Assembly (NCBI RefSeq): GCF_047372505.1
Contig: NZ_JBKBEU010000001.1
Location: 1,426,001 to 1,490,000 of the forward strand
Direction of reading: 5' to 3'
Length of the DNA stretch: 64,000 nt
From: Phaeobacter cretensis
GTDB lineage: Bacteria > Pseudomonadota > Alphaproteobacteria > Rhodobacterales > Rhodobacteraceae
Positions 27,617-36,251 of the stretch are shown here, piece by piece. How positions within the stretch are numbered: position 1 is the stretch's first letter; each line of letters begins with the position of its first letter. Made by a program: the position numbers and the translations under genes. Below the pieces are notes generated by a model. It worked only from the letters and a program-made list of their open reading frames with translations, searched no databases and had not been told where the DNA came from.

Positions 27617-28198
27617 ATGAGTGATACACGCCTCCAAATTCTGGACACTGGCCGCGCGCTGACCGCACAGCGCGGCTATACCTCAGTCGGCCTGACCGAG
27701 CTGCTGACTGCAGCACAGGTACCAAAGGGCTCGTTCTATCACTATTTCGCCTCAAAAGAGGACTACGGCTGCGCTTTGCTTCATCATTATGCCGATCAAT
27801 ACCGGCTTGAACTAGCGCCAACGCTGAATAATCCGACCCTCTCAGGGCGGGATCAAATCTTGTCCTATGTCACCGTTTGGCAGCAACGCCAAAGCTCCGA
27901 CATGGCCGGACAAAAATGTCTCATCGTCAAACTCGCCGCAGAAATCTCCGACCTCTCCCCGGCGATGCGCAGCATTCTGCAAAAGGCCGTCGAGGGCATC
28001 ACAGCGCGCTTAATGGCTTGCCTGTGCAAAGGTCAGGAAGATGGTTCTCTCACCTCTGATCTTGATCCAGTGCAGACCGCCACAACGCTCTATCAGATCT
28101 GGCTTGGCGCGAGCCTGATGGCGCACCTGTCGCAAAACGGAACCCCGTTTGAGACTGCGATGGCTCAAACCAAGGCCATGCTCCCGCCACCCCAGTAA
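27617..28198 (+). CDS. TetR/AcrR family transcriptional repressor
   Basis: 193 residues from MSDTRLQILDTGRALTAQRGYTSVGLTELLTAAQVPKGSFYHYFASKEDYG, a textbook TetR HTH. An ATG at 27605 is an equally possible start; neither has a clear ribosome site. The C-terminal ligand domain is typical of the NemR-like group (CLIVKLAAEISDLSPAMRSIL). The matching operators before this gene and before the downstream oxidoreductase strongly suggest that it represses itself and the next two genes. The inducer is unknown; reactive electrophiles are the usual signal for NemR relatives. Confidence 0.88.
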   Translation: MSDTRLQILDTGRALTAQRGYTSVGLTELLTAAQVPKGSFYHYFASKEDYGCALLHHYADQYRLELAPTLNNPTLSGRDQILSYVTVWQQRQSSDMAGQKCLIVKLAAEISDLSPAMRSILQKAVEGITARLMACLCKGQEDGSLTSDLDPVQTATTLYQIWLGASLMAHLSQNGTPFETAMAQTKAMLPPPQ

Positions 28199-28257
28199 AT
28201 CTGATCCAAACTCAATCCGCTCGTTAGCTCTACCAGGCAAAAAATTTTATCGGCCAC

Positions 28258-28272
28258 TAGACGATCGGTCTA
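28258..28272. promoter_or_regulatory. TetR-type operator, site 2
   Basis: TAGAC-GATCG-GTCTA, within CACTAGACGATCGGTCTAAT, which differs from site 1 by one base in the spacer. It is centred about 37 bp before the oxidoreductase start, placing it in the promoter region. Confidence 0.78.
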
Positions 28273-28301
28273 ATCACAACAATACGATAAGGAACCACCA
28301 C

Positions 28302-29333
28302 ATGTCACAATCCAACACCAGAAGCCGTCAGTTTGTCCTTGCCGAACGCCCAAAAGGAGAGCCGACCGACAGCACCCTACGTCTGGAAACCAGCGATATC
28401 CCTACACCCGGTGAGGGTCAGATGCTGCTGCGCAATGAATATCTATCTCTGGACCCCTATATGCGTGGCCGTATGAGCAGCGCGCCATCGTACGCCGCTC
28501 CTGTGGAAATCGGCGAAGTTATGGTTGGCGGCACTGTCGCTCAGGTCGTTACCTCCAACATCGAAGGCTATGAACAGGGAGATTGGGTTGTCGCTTTCGG
28601 TGGCTGGCAGGACTATACGCTCTCGGATGGTACAGCCGTCATCAACATGGGCAAAACACCGCAAAACCCGTCTTGGGCGCTTGGTGTTCTGGGCATGCCC
28701 GGCCTTACCGCTTGGGCAGGTCTGACCCAAATCGGTCAGCCAAAAGAGGGCGAGACACTGGTTGTAGCTGGGGCTAGTGGCCCGGTTGGAGCGACCGTCG
28801 GCCAAATTGGTAAAATTCTCGGCTTGCGTGTAGTTGGCATCGCCGGTGGTCCCGAAAAATGCAAGCACGTGGTGGAGACACTCGGCTTTGACGCCTGCAT
28901 CGACTACAAGGTTGATGGTTTTGCTGACGCATTGGCAAAAGCAGTTCCCGCCGGCATCGATATCTATTTTGAAAACGTCGGCGGAGCTGTCTTCGACGCA
29001 GTCATGCCCCTGCTGAACGCATCCGCCCGAATCCCGCTCTGCGGCCTGATCTCTCAGTATAATGCGACCGCCCTGCCCGAAGGTCCGGACCGGATGAACT
29101 ATTTGATGGGTCAGCTGCTGCGTCGCCGCATCACTATGCGTGGCTTCATCGTGTTTGACGACTTCGGCCATCTCTACCCAGAATTTGCGAAGCAGATGAC
29201 CGGCTGGGTTCAGGAAGGCAAAGTTAAATATCGCGAAGAGATGATCGAAGGCTTTGAGCAGGCTCCTTCAGCGTTTGTTGGACTATTGCGGGGCGAAGCG
29301 TTCGGAAAGCGCGTCATTCACCTAGCTGACTGA
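28302..29333 (+). CDS. NADP-dependent oxidoreductase, MDR superfamily (CurA/zeta-crystallin-like)
   Basis: 343 residues from MSQSNTRSRQFVLAERPKGEPTDSTLRLE with AAGGAACC upstream. Leukotriene-B4-dehydrogenase-like MDR with DPYMRGRMS, a cofactor loop VAGASGPVGATVGQIGKILG, and IDYKVDGFADALAKAVPAGIDIYFENVGG. Relatives reduce the double bond of alpha,beta-unsaturated carbonyls with NADPH, which suits control by a TetR/NemR-like sensor. It is followed 29 bp later by a DJ-1/PfpI gene, probably in the same transcript. Confidence 0.9.
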   Translation: MSQSNTRSRQFVLAERPKGEPTDSTLRLETSDIPTPGEGQMLLRNEYLSLDPYMRGRMSSAPSYAAPVEIGEVMVGGTVAQVVTSNIEGYEQGDWVVAFGGWQDYTLSDGTAVINMGKTPQNPSWALGVLGMPGLTAWAGLTQIGQPKEGETLVVAGASGPVGATVGQIGKILGLRVVGIAGGPEKCKHVVETLGFDACIDYKVDGFADALAKAVPAGIDIYFENVGGAVFDAVMPLLNASARIPLCGLISQYNATALPEGPDRMNYLMGQLLRRRITMRGFIVFDDFGHLYPEFAKQMTGWVQEGKVKYREEMIEGFEQAPSAFVGLLRGEAFGKRVIHLAD

Positions 29334-29362
29334 CCCTGAACCAGGAACTAAGGACAACAATT

Positions 29363-30037
29363 ATGAAAATTCTCGTGGTACTTACCTCGCATGACAGTTT
29401 GGGCGAAACCGGCGAAAAAACTGGCTTCTGGCTAGAGGAATTCGCGGCGCCTTACTACGTATTCAAAGATGCGGGTGCTGAGCTCACGCTGGCCTCCCCC
29501 AAAGGTGGTCAGCCGCCGCTCGACCCAAAGAGCGACGACGACAGTGCCCAAACAGAGGCCACCAAGCGGTTCAAATCCGATGCCGACGCCCAAGCAGCCC
29601 TCGCCAATACCGAGGTACTGAGTGATGTGCAGGATGGAGGTTTTGATGCGGTGTTCTATCCCGGTGGCCACGGCCCTCTGTGGGACCTAGCCGAAGACAC
29701 AGACAGCCATCGGCTGATCGAAGGTTTTGCCCATAGCAACCGTCCAGTCGCTGCCGTCTGTCACGCCCCTGCAGTGTTTCGCGACACGCTCGACGCCGAT
29801 GGCAAGCCACTGGTCGCTGGCAAACGCATCACAGGCTTCTCCAACAGCGAAGAAGAGGCTGTCGGCCTGACCAATGTCGTGCCTTTCCTGGTGGAAGACA
29901 TGCTGAAAGCAAAAGGCGGCCTCTATGAGAAACAAGATGATTGGGCGGAGTTTGCCATCGTCGACGGCAAGCTGATCACTGGTCAGAACCCGGCGTCATC
30001 CGAGGCTGTAGCCCATAAACTTCTGTCACTCCTGTAA
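29363..30037 (+). CDS. DJ-1/PfpI-family protein (class I glutamine amidotransferase-like)
   Basis: 224 residues opening MKILVVLTSHDSLGETGEKTGFWLEEFAAPYYVFKDAGAELTLASPKGG, the signature of Hsp31-like DJ-1 proteins. The nucleophile elbow AAVCHAPAVF supplies the reactive Cys, and YPGGHGPLWDLAEDTDSHRLIEGF lies before it. Relatives act as glyoxalase III or deglycase, or as stress chaperones. Together with the TetR regulator and the alkenal-type reductase this looks like a small reactive-carbonyl defence operon; that role is inferred. It ends at a strong terminator. Confidence 0.9.
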   Translation: MKILVVLTSHDSLGETGEKTGFWLEEFAAPYYVFKDAGAELTLASPKGGQPPLDPKSDDDSAQTEATKRFKSDADAQAALANTEVLSDVQDGGFDAVFYPGGHGPLWDLAEDTDSHRLIEGFAHSNRPVAAVCHAPAVFRDTLDADGKPLVAGKRITGFSNSEEEAVGLTNVVPFLVEDMLKAKGGLYEKQDDWAEFAIVDGKLITGQNPASSEAVAHKLLSLL

Positions 30038-30062
30038 CTCGACGGGCATCGCATTACAAAAA

Positions 30063-30090
30063 GGCCGCCCTGCAACAGGGGCGGCCTTTC
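30063..30090. terminator. Intrinsic terminator, bidirectional
   Basis: GGCCGCCC / GGGCGGCC stem with an A run on the left and a TTTCC tract on the right. It lies between convergent genes and can serve both. Confidence 0.85.
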
Positions 30091-30124
30091 CTATTATCTG
30101 TGAGACAGCGCAATAAGTTCACTC

Positions 30125-30985
30125 TCAGATGGCCGTTTTTACACTTTCTTCGAGGTAAATTTCGCGCAAACGCTTAGCAATTGGACCGGGCGTCCCATCC
30201 CCTAGTGCCGCACCGTCGATTTCAATGACCGGCATCACAAAGGCCGACGCCGAAGTCGTAAACGCTTCATCCGCCTCTTTTGCCTCATCGATGGTGAACA
30301 ACCGCTCTTCGACCTTCAACTGCGCCTCGGAAGCCAGTCGCAACACCGCCTTACGGGTGATGCCGTGTAGAATATCGTTGGACAGAGGGCGGGTGACTAT
30401 CACGCCGTCTTTCACAAAATAGGCGTTATTCGAAGTTCCTTCCGTCACATGACCATCCTCAATCATCCACGCGTCATCCGCCCCGGCTTTTTTCGCCATC
30501 ATCTTACCCATCGACGGGTAGAGAAGCTGAACAGTCTTGATGTCGCGGCGCCCCCAACGGATATCCTCAATGGAGATAATCTTAGCTCCTTTACGAGCAG
30601 CAGGGCTGTCCGCAAGACCGGGTTTGCTCTGTGTGAACAAAACGATGGTCGGTTTGGTGTCAGATGCAGGGAAGACAAAATCCCGATCTCCATCGGAACC
30701 CCGTGTAACCTGCAAATAAACCAGCCCCTCATCGATGCCGTTCAGGTCTACCAACTTGCGATGGATTTCCAGCAGCTCATCCTTGGAGCAAGGTTCCGCC
30801 ATCGCCAGCTCGTCTAGAGACCGTTTCAGACGAACCGCATGACCTTCAAAATCAATCAGCTTGCCGCCCAGAACCGACGTCACCTCATAAACACCATCAG
30901 CCATCAGAAAACCGCGGTCAAAAATCGAGACCTTTGCCTCGTCTTCCGGCAGGTAGTCGCCATTCACATATACGGTACGGGTCAT
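30125..30985 (-). CDS. dat: D-amino-acid transaminase, class IV
   Basis: 286 residues from MTRTVYVNGDYLPEDEAKVSIFDRGFLMADGVYEV; the start is set by AAGGAGA eight bases upstream. PLP-dependent fold type IV: the catalytic lysine lies in DIKTVQLLYPSMGKMMAKKAG, and the cofactor phosphate is gripped around EGTSNNAYFV. It interconverts D-alanine/2-oxoglutarate and pyruvate/D-glutamate. It is the last gene of a dgcN-dgcA-dat series, starting ten bases after dgcA, which links it to D-glutamate metabolism. Confidence 0.9.
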   Translation of the reverse strand: MTRTVYVNGDYLPEDEAKVSIFDRGFLMADGVYEVTSVLGGKLIDFEGHAVRLKRSLDELAMAEPCSKDELLEIHRKLVDLNGIDEGLVYLQVTRGSDGDRDFVFPASDTKPTIVLFTQSKPGLADSPAARKGAKIISIEDIRWGRRDIKTVQLLYPSMGKMMAKKAGADDAWMIEDGHVTEGTSNNAYFVKDGVIVTRPLSNDILHGITRKAVLRLASEAQLKVEERLFTIDEAKEADEAFTTSASAFVMPVIEIDGAALGDGTPGPIAKRLREIYLEESVKTAI

Positions 30986-30995
30986 ATTGCTCTCC

Positions 30996-31961
30996 TTAAC
31001 CCCACAAGGCCGCTTTCGGCGGGTGCACGCCTGCTGCGTCAAAATTCAACGGTTCCTCGCGGTCTTCGGCTAGAAGCAGCGGCCCGTCAAGGTCTGTGAC
31101 CATCGCCCCCTGTGCAACCAGTGTCGCAGGTGCCATCGCCAGCGAAGATCCGACCATGCAGCCGACCATCACACTAAACCCTTGGGCCAATGCAGCATCA
31201 CGCAGTTTGAGTGCCTCAGTCAAACCGCCGGTTTTATCCAATTTGATGTTGATAACATCATATTTGCCGACCAGTTTGGACAGGCTCGCGCGGTCATGGC
31301 AGCTTTCATCGGCACAGACCGGCACCGGGCGATCCATCCCCAGCAGAGCGTCATCGTCGCCCGCAGGCAAAGGCTGCTCAACCAGATCTACTCCCAAACG
31401 CACCAGATGCGCTGCAAGGTCAGCATATACTTCAGCGCTCCACCCTTCATTTGCATCGACAATGATACGGGCGTCTGGCGCGCCTGCTCGCACTGCTTCT
31501 AGCCGTGCCATGTCATCAGCGGTGCCCAGCTTGATCTTCAATAAGGGGCGATGCGCGTTTTTGGCTGCCTGCGCCTGCATATTTTCAGGACTGTCCAGCG
31601 ACAGCGTATAGGCCGTGATCTCCGGTTCGGGGGCAGGCAGCCCTGCTAATTCCCAAAAAGGTTTGCCTGCCTGCTTAGCCTCCAGATCCCACAGGGCACA
31701 ATCCACCGCATTACGAGCGGCTCCTGCCGGTAGCAGCGATTGCAACTCTTCACGGGTGAACGCCTCAGGCAGCCCTTCGATCTCTGCCGAAACACTTTCC
31801 AGGGTCTCTCCGTAGCGCGCGTAGGGCACGCATTCCCCCCAACCAGTCACGCCGTCTACCTCGATACGCACAGTCAGCACCTTTGCCTCGGTGCGCGAAC
31901 CGCGGGATATGGTAAAAACCTGCGCCAGCTTAAAGATGTCGGTGGTCACGCTGATCGGCAT
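30996..31961 (-). CDS. dgcA: N-acetyl-D-glutamate racemase / dipeptide epimerase-like (DgcA)
   Basis: 321 residues from MPISVTTDIFKLAQVFTISRG, chosen because GGAGAG lies just before it. Enolase-superfamily barrel: K-x-K lysines in LLKIKLG, metal ligands D in IIVDANEGW, E in DLVEQPL and D in CADESC, and the opposite lysine in NIKLDKTGG. This pattern is shared by L-Ala-D/L-Glu epimerases. The adjacent DUF1611 gene points instead to the DgcN/DgcA route in which D-Glu is N-acetylated and then racemised to N-acetyl-L-Glu. Choice between the two activities rests on context. Confidence 0.85.
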   Translation of the reverse strand: MPISVTTDIFKLAQVFTISRGSRTEAKVLTVRIEVDGVTGWGECVPYARYGETLESVSAEIEGLPEAFTREELQSLLPAGAARNAVDCALWDLEAKQAGKPFWELAGLPAPEPEITAYTLSLDSPENMQAQAAKNAHRPLLKIKLGTADDMARLEAVRAGAPDARIIVDANEGWSAEVYADLAAHLVRLGVDLVEQPLPAGDDDALLGMDRPVPVCADESCHDRASLSKLVGKYDVINIKLDKTGGLTEALKLRDAALAQGFSVMVGCMVGSSLAMAPATLVAQGAMVTDLDGPLLLAEDREEPLNFDAAGVHPPKAALWG

Positions 31962-32015
31962 TGGTCTCTCCATATTTGCGGTCATCAGGTCATCCAGACC
32001 CGGTACCGCCCAGAA

Positions 32016-32045
32016 AAAGAACGTCAAGTATCTCTGACGTTCTTT
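32016..32045 (-). terminator. Terminator-like hairpin between dgcN and dgcA
   Basis: AAAGAACGTCA / TGACGTTCTTT, 11-bp stem with an eight-base loop. On the minus strand it is followed by TTCTGG after a run of T, so it fits an intrinsic terminator lying inside the operon. Confidence 0.65.
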
Positions 32046-32066
32046 CATTTCCTCAAAACACTCCTG

Positions 32067-32101
32067 CCGGAGGCTCGCCGTTCTCAGGCGACGCTCCGGC
32101 A
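32067..32101 (-). repeat. Second intercistronic hairpin after dgcN
   Basis: GCCGGAG / CTCCGGC outer arms and TCGCC / GGCGA inner arms form an interrupted stem starting 15 bases after the dgcN stop. It could stabilise or process the transcript between dgcN and dgcA. Confidence 0.5.
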
Positions 32102-32116
32102 GCAACAGGTCTTAGA

Positions 32117-33118
32117 TCACACCGTATCTAACGCGTCCACCAAACGACCCGCGCCATGGCGGTAAGGATCTACTGCAGGCAAGCCAAGGCGTGCTTCAAC
32201 TCCGGCAAGGTAGGCTTTTGCCTCATCCTCACTCAGATGCTGGGTGTTGACGGAAATCCCGACAACTTTGCAATCCGGGTTCGAAACCTGCGCCAATGGC
32301 AATGCAGTATCGCGCAACTGTTCAAGGCTTGGGAGCTTATGACCGGGCAGACCGCGCATATGTTCACGCGTTGGCTCATGGCACAAGATAAGTGCATCCG
32401 GCTGACCACCGTGCACCAATGCCATCGTCACGCCAGAATAGGACACGTGAAACAGTGAGCCCTGTCCCTCGATCAGATCCCAGTGGTCATCCTCATTGTC
32501 AGGCGTCAGATATTCGATCGAACCTGCCATAAAATCTGCAATCACCGCATCCAGTGGCACGCCGTGACCCGTGATCAGGATGCCAGTTTGACCAGTCGCA
32601 CGGAACGTTGATTTCATTCCGCGCTTCTGCATCTCGGTATCCATCGCGAGTGCAGTATACATCTTGCCAACAGAGCAATCTGTACCCACCGCGAGGCAGC
32701 GCTTGCCGCGACGCGGCTCACCATTGGCGATAGGGTAGCCTACAGTGGGTACACGCACATCATGCAAGGTACCGCCGTGGGTCTGGGCCGCCGCCACCAG
32801 ATCGCCTTCGTCACGCAACAGGTTGTGTAAACCCGACGCCAGATCATAGCCCATCTCCAGGGCCTGGATCAGGACTTCTTTCCACGCCGGAGAGATCACA
32901 CCGCCGCGGTTGGCGACACCGATCACCAGGGTCTTTGCACCGGCGGCCTTCGCCTCAGCTAACGTCAGGTCCGTCAGACCAAGGTCCGCACCACAGCCTG
33001 GCAGACGGATCTGACCCACGGCATGGTCCGGACGCCAATCACGGATGCCAATAGCCACCTTAGCAGCCAGCATGTCAGGCGCATCGCCCAAGAATAGCAG
33101 GTATGGGGTCTCGATCAT
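32117..33118 (-). CDS. dgcN: DUF1611 family D-glutamate N-acetyltransferase (DgcN)
   Basis: 333 residues starting MIETPYLLFLGDAPDMLAAKVAIGIRDWRPD, with AAGGAGGCCCT upstream. A P-loop-like segment GTDCSVGKMYTALAMDTEMQKRGM and GQTGILITGHGVPLDAVIADFMAGSIE are diagnostic of DUF1611. DgcN has been described as the acetyl-CoA-dependent enzyme that converts D-Glu to N-acetyl-D-Glu in marine bacteria, followed by DgcA. The gene pair here matches that arrangement. It is first in the leftward series with dgcA and dat, divergent from malyl-CoA lyase. Confidence 0.87.
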   Translation of the reverse strand: MIETPYLLFLGDAPDMLAAKVAIGIRDWRPDHAVGQIRLPGCGADLGLTDLTLAEAKAAGAKTLVIGVANRGGVISPAWKEVLIQALEMGYDLASGLHNLLRDEGDLVAAAQTHGGTLHDVRVPTVGYPIANGEPRRGKRCLAVGTDCSVGKMYTALAMDTEMQKRGMKSTFRATGQTGILITGHGVPLDAVIADFMAGSIEYLTPDNEDDHWDLIEGQGSLFHVSYSGVTMALVHGGQPDALILCHEPTREHMRGLPGHKLPSLEQLRDTALPLAQVSNPDCKVVGISVNTQHLSEDEAKAYLAGVEARLGLPAVDPYRHGAGRLVDALDTV

Positions 33119-33434
33119 TGCAGGGCCTCCTTAGAAAAACTTAAGTTCCGCGCGAGTGTAGAAGCACCAACTTGCGAGACGATCCCGAATTTCGCGCAAC
33201 ATCTGGAAATTGACGCATGAATCTTCGACATTTTCTGATGTTATCAGAAGATACTCCCGATCCTTCGAGATACACGCGCATTCCTTGCTTTACCTTAGTA
33301 CGCTTGAAACCAGCCAGACTCACGCTTTCTGCACATGCAATGCTGCGACTGCATAAATGACTTGCAGGTCTCAATGTAATTTAATACCAAATCAACAAGT
33401 AAATTTGACATTTCCTTACCTGAAGGTCACCAGC
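33119..33434. other. Divergent promoter region of dgcN and malyl-CoA lyase
   Basis: About 315 bases with no supported gene; short frames on the minus strand lack a ribosome site and homology. No clear operator or riboswitch was recognised. Confidence 0.5.
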
Positions 33435-34397
33435 ATGAGCTTTCGCATCCAACCCGCCGCCCCAGCCCGCCCTAATCGCTGCCAGCTGTTCGGCCCGGGT
33501 TCTAACACCAAGCTCTTTCCAAAGATGGCCGCCTCGGCGGCGGATGTGATCAATCTCGATCTTGAGGATTCCGTAGCCCCCTCGGATAAAAACGTCGCCC
33601 GCGCAAATGTTATCGGAGCTCTCAATACCGTGGACTGGGGCACCAAATACATGTCGGTGCGCATCAACGGACTAGATACCCCGTATTGGTATCGCGATGT
33701 CGTGGATCTATTAGAACAAGCAGGCGACCGGATTGATCAGATCATGATCCCTAAAGTGGGCTGCGCCGAGGACGTCTATGCCGTAGATGCGCTGGTCACC
33801 GCTATCGAACGCGCCAAGGGTAGGACCAAACCGGTGTCGTTTGAGGTCATCATCGAATCCTCCGCAGGCATCTCTAACGTCGAAGCCATTGCTGCCTCCA
33901 GCCCACGCCTACAGGCTATGAGCCTTGGCGCTGCAGATTTTGCAGCCTCCATGGGCATGCAAACCACCGGCATCGGCGGCACGCAGGAAGATTACTACAT
34001 GCTGCGCGCCGGCGAGAAACACTGGTCCGACCCATGGCACTGGGCGCAAGCAGCTATTGTAGCCGCCTGCCGCACCCATGGCATTTTGCCGGTAGATGGC
34101 CCCTTCGGTGATTTCTCTGATGATGACGGGTATATCGCCCAAGCCAAACGCTCAGCCACTCTGGGCATGGTCGGCAAATGGGCCATCCATCCGAAACAGA
34201 TCGCGCTGGCCAATCAGGTTTTCACCCCCTCAGACGCCGCTGTCGGTGAGGCCCGCGAGATACTCGCCGCGATGGAACAGGCCAAAGCCAACGGAGAAGG
34301 CGCAACCGTCTACCAAGGTCGCCTTGTCGATATCGCGTCCATCAAACAAGCCGAAGTCATTGTTGCTCAGTCTGAATTGATTGCGCGAAACGGCTAA
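33435..34397 (+). CDS. mcl1: L-malyl-CoA / beta-methylmalyl-CoA lyase
   Basis: 320 residues from MSFRIQPAAPARPNRCQLFGPGSNTKLFPKMAASAADVINLDLEDSVAP, the conserved N-terminus of Rhodobacteraceae Mcl1. Acid residues of the Mg site occur in NLDLEDSV and later in FEVIIESSAG and SLGAADFAASMG. The enzyme cleaves malyl-CoA and methylmalyl-CoA to acetyl- or propionyl-CoA plus glyoxylate, in the ethylmalonyl-CoA pathway and related C2 assimilation. A start upstream in the same frame has no conserved sequence and is rejected. Confidence 0.94.
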   Translation: MSFRIQPAAPARPNRCQLFGPGSNTKLFPKMAASAADVINLDLEDSVAPSDKNVARANVIGALNTVDWGTKYMSVRINGLDTPYWYRDVVDLLEQAGDRIDQIMIPKVGCAEDVYAVDALVTAIERAKGRTKPVSFEVIIESSAGISNVEAIAASSPRLQAMSLGAADFAASMGMQTTGIGGTQEDYYMLRAGEKHWSDPWHWAQAAIVAACRTHGILPVDGPFGDFSDDDGYIAQAKRSATLGMVGKWAIHPKQIALANQVFTPSDAAVGEAREILAAMEQAKANGEGATVYQGRLVDIASIKQAEVIVAQSELIARNG

Positions 34398-34455
34398 AGG
34401 CGTATCAATGAAGGGGGCGTAAAAATGCGCCCCCAACAAAGCGTAGGCGCCGATC

Positions 34456-35061
34456 ATGACCGACCTCACTCTGATCCACACTGCACAGATCCACGTCGAC
34501 ACATTCGAGGGGCTGGCAGGCACGGCAATACTACACCACATTGTTCGTCCCGACTGGTTGGAACGGGCGCAACAGGGTATCGATGAAACCCTGCGCCAAG
34601 AAATAACATCTGAAATCAGCGCATTGCCCGGACCTGCTCTTTGCACTTGCACCACATTGGGCGAGTTGGTCGAAACTGCTGGTGCAACACGGCTTGACGA
34701 GCCGATGATGCAAAAGGCCGCACAGATCGGCGGGCCGGTGCTCATCGCATATTGTCTGGAAAGCACACTTAAGCCCTCAACCGCGCTGCTGGAACGCGCC
34801 TTCTCGGAGCAGGGCAAGACAGCAGAGATTCGCTCCCTACCTTTGACTGGTCTCTGGCGGCATTTTACCGACGGGAATATCGAACTGTTTCACAAGCAAA
34901 TAGCAACCTGGATCAGTACAAGTCTGGCCCTCGTGGCTGACACTTCTTGTGTAGTACTTGCGCAGGCATCTATGGCCGGAGCTGCCGAGTACATAGAAAC
35001 GGATATACCAGTGCTCACCTCACCAGCCATCGCTATGCAAAAAATGTTAAGTGATCTTTGA
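34456..35061 (+). CDS. Aspartate/glutamate racemase-like protein
   Basis: 201 residues. The overall layout matches the Asp/Glu/hydantoin racemase fold: N-terminal LTLIHTAQIHVDTFEGLAG, a first Cys-containing loop ALCTCTTLGELVE, and a later VVLAQASMAGAAEYI...IPVLTSP in the position of the usual second active-site block. The second block has Ala where a catalytic Cys is normally found, so standard two-base racemisation is doubtful. It lies 58 bp downstream of mcl1 and may be cotranscribed. Function unknown. Confidence 0.65.
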   Translation: MTDLTLIHTAQIHVDTFEGLAGTAILHHIVRPDWLERAQQGIDETLRQEITSEISALPGPALCTCTTLGELVETAGATRLDEPMMQKAAQIGGPVLIAYCLESTLKPSTALLERAFSEQGKTAEIRSLPLTGLWRHFTDGNIELFHKQIATWISTSLALVADTSCVVLAQASMAGAAEYIETDIPVLTSPAIAMQKMLSDL

Positions 35062-35125
35062 CAGATGAGGACCGACGCCAACATCCTCCTTTTTTGCAAA
35101 CACTCAAAACCCACGGACTCGGATA

Positions 35126-35578
35126 TCAGGCCCGCATATCCTTAGGCGATCCCATGACTACGTAGGTGGTGATCGACGTCACATAAGGTGAGGTCCCCAA
35201 AATTTCCGTGTGGAACTGTTTGTAGCTGGGCAGATCAGCACATTCGACCCGCAAGAGATATTCGATAGTCCCGGTGATATTGTGGCATTCCACCACTTCC
35301 GGGGCTTCTTGCATCGCATTCTCAAAGGCCTCCTGCGCCTCTTTGGTATGCTCCCCCAAACCGACACCGATATAGGTGACAAACCCAACACCCAACGCGT
35401 GCCGGTTCAGTACGGCGCGATACCCAGCAATAATGCCCTGGCGTTCCATTTCCTGCACCCGACGCAAACAGGCCGAAGGCGAAAGCCCCACCCGCTCAGC
35501 AAGCTCGAGATTGCTGATCCGACCATCACGGCTCAACTCTCGCAATATTTTGTCGCCTATTTGATCTATTTTCACCAT
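35126..35578 (-). CDS. Lrp/AsnC-family transcriptional regulator
   Basis: 150 residues from MVKIDQIGDKILRELSRDGRISNLELAERVGLSPSACLRRVQEME, an AsnC-type HTH; the RAM domain ends with VVECHNITGTIEYLLRVECADLPSYKQFHTEILG. The start is the ATG at 35578, although the upstream sequence has no strong ribosome site. It is divergent from a LysE-type exporter with 73 bp between starts, the usual pairing in which the regulator controls amino acid efflux. Confidence 0.88.
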   Translation of the reverse strand: MVKIDQIGDKILRELSRDGRISNLELAERVGLSPSACLRRVQEMERQGIIAGYRAVLNRHALGVGFVTYIGVGLGEHTKEAQEAFENAMQEAPEVVECHNITGTIEYLLRVECADLPSYKQFHTEILGTSPYVTSITTYVVMGSPKDMRA

Positions 35579-35651
35579 TTGTTGCAAAATATGGCGCCAC
35601 GCCGCAGAAAACGCAATTTCATTCGCACGCCAACACTGCAGTTTCATCGCC

Positions 35652-36248
35652 ATGACCTACGAACTGTTCCTCGCGCTTGTGGCCTTTGTCTTTGGCACAG
35701 TCTTCACGCCCGGCCCGAATAACCTCATGCTTATGGCGTCAGGTGCCAATTTCGGTTTCCAACGCAGCATTCCACACCTCCTCGGTGTCGCCCTTGGCTT
35801 TCCGCTGATGATTCTACCGGTTGGTTTGGGTGTGATGAAAATGTTCGACGCCTTCCCGGCCCTGACATGGGTCATGACGAGCCTGTCCGTAGCCTACATG
35901 CTGTGGCTGGCGTGGAAGGTAGCCAACGCCGCGCCCCCTCGCGAAGGAGAGGCAAAGGGAACACCGCTTAGTTTTCTACAGGCCTGTGCCTTTCAATGGG
36001 TGAACCCAAAGGCTTGGGCAATGGCGCTGGGTGCCATCACGCTCTACGCCGCCAGCCGCGATCTGACAGCAATCCTCTGGGTCTCCGGCACCTATTTAAT
36101 GGTGGGTTGTTTCTCTGCTTCAACCTGGACGATTCTGGGCCAGCAACTGCGCAGATTGCTGACCCAGCCTGCACGGCTGCGGGCGTTTAATTGGACCATG
36201 GCGGCGCTACTCGTCGCGTCGCTCGGCACCATCCTGCTGCAACGCTGA
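35652..36248 (+). CDS. LysE/RhtB-family amino acid exporter
   Basis: 198 residues with about six membrane helices. It opens with MTYELFLALVAFVFGTVFTPGPNNLMLMASGANFGFQRSIPHLLGVALG, where FTPGPN is the family signature. It exports amino acids or related metabolites; the substrate cannot be predicted. It is controlled probably by the divergent Lrp-type regulator. Confidence 0.9.
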   Translation: MTYELFLALVAFVFGTVFTPGPNNLMLMASGANFGFQRSIPHLLGVALGFPLMILPVGLGVMKMFDAFPALTWVMTSLSVAYMLWLAWKVANAAPPREGEAKGTPLSFLQACAFQWVNPKAWAMALGAITLYAASRDLTAILWVSGTYLMVGCFSASTWTILGQQLRRLLTQPARLRAFNWTMAALLVASLGTILLQR

Positions 36249-36251
36249 GCA

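Noticed and set aside
33141..33374. Short minus-strand reading frame upstream of dgcN
   Set aside because: No ribosome site, no recognisable family, and located in a divergent promoter region.
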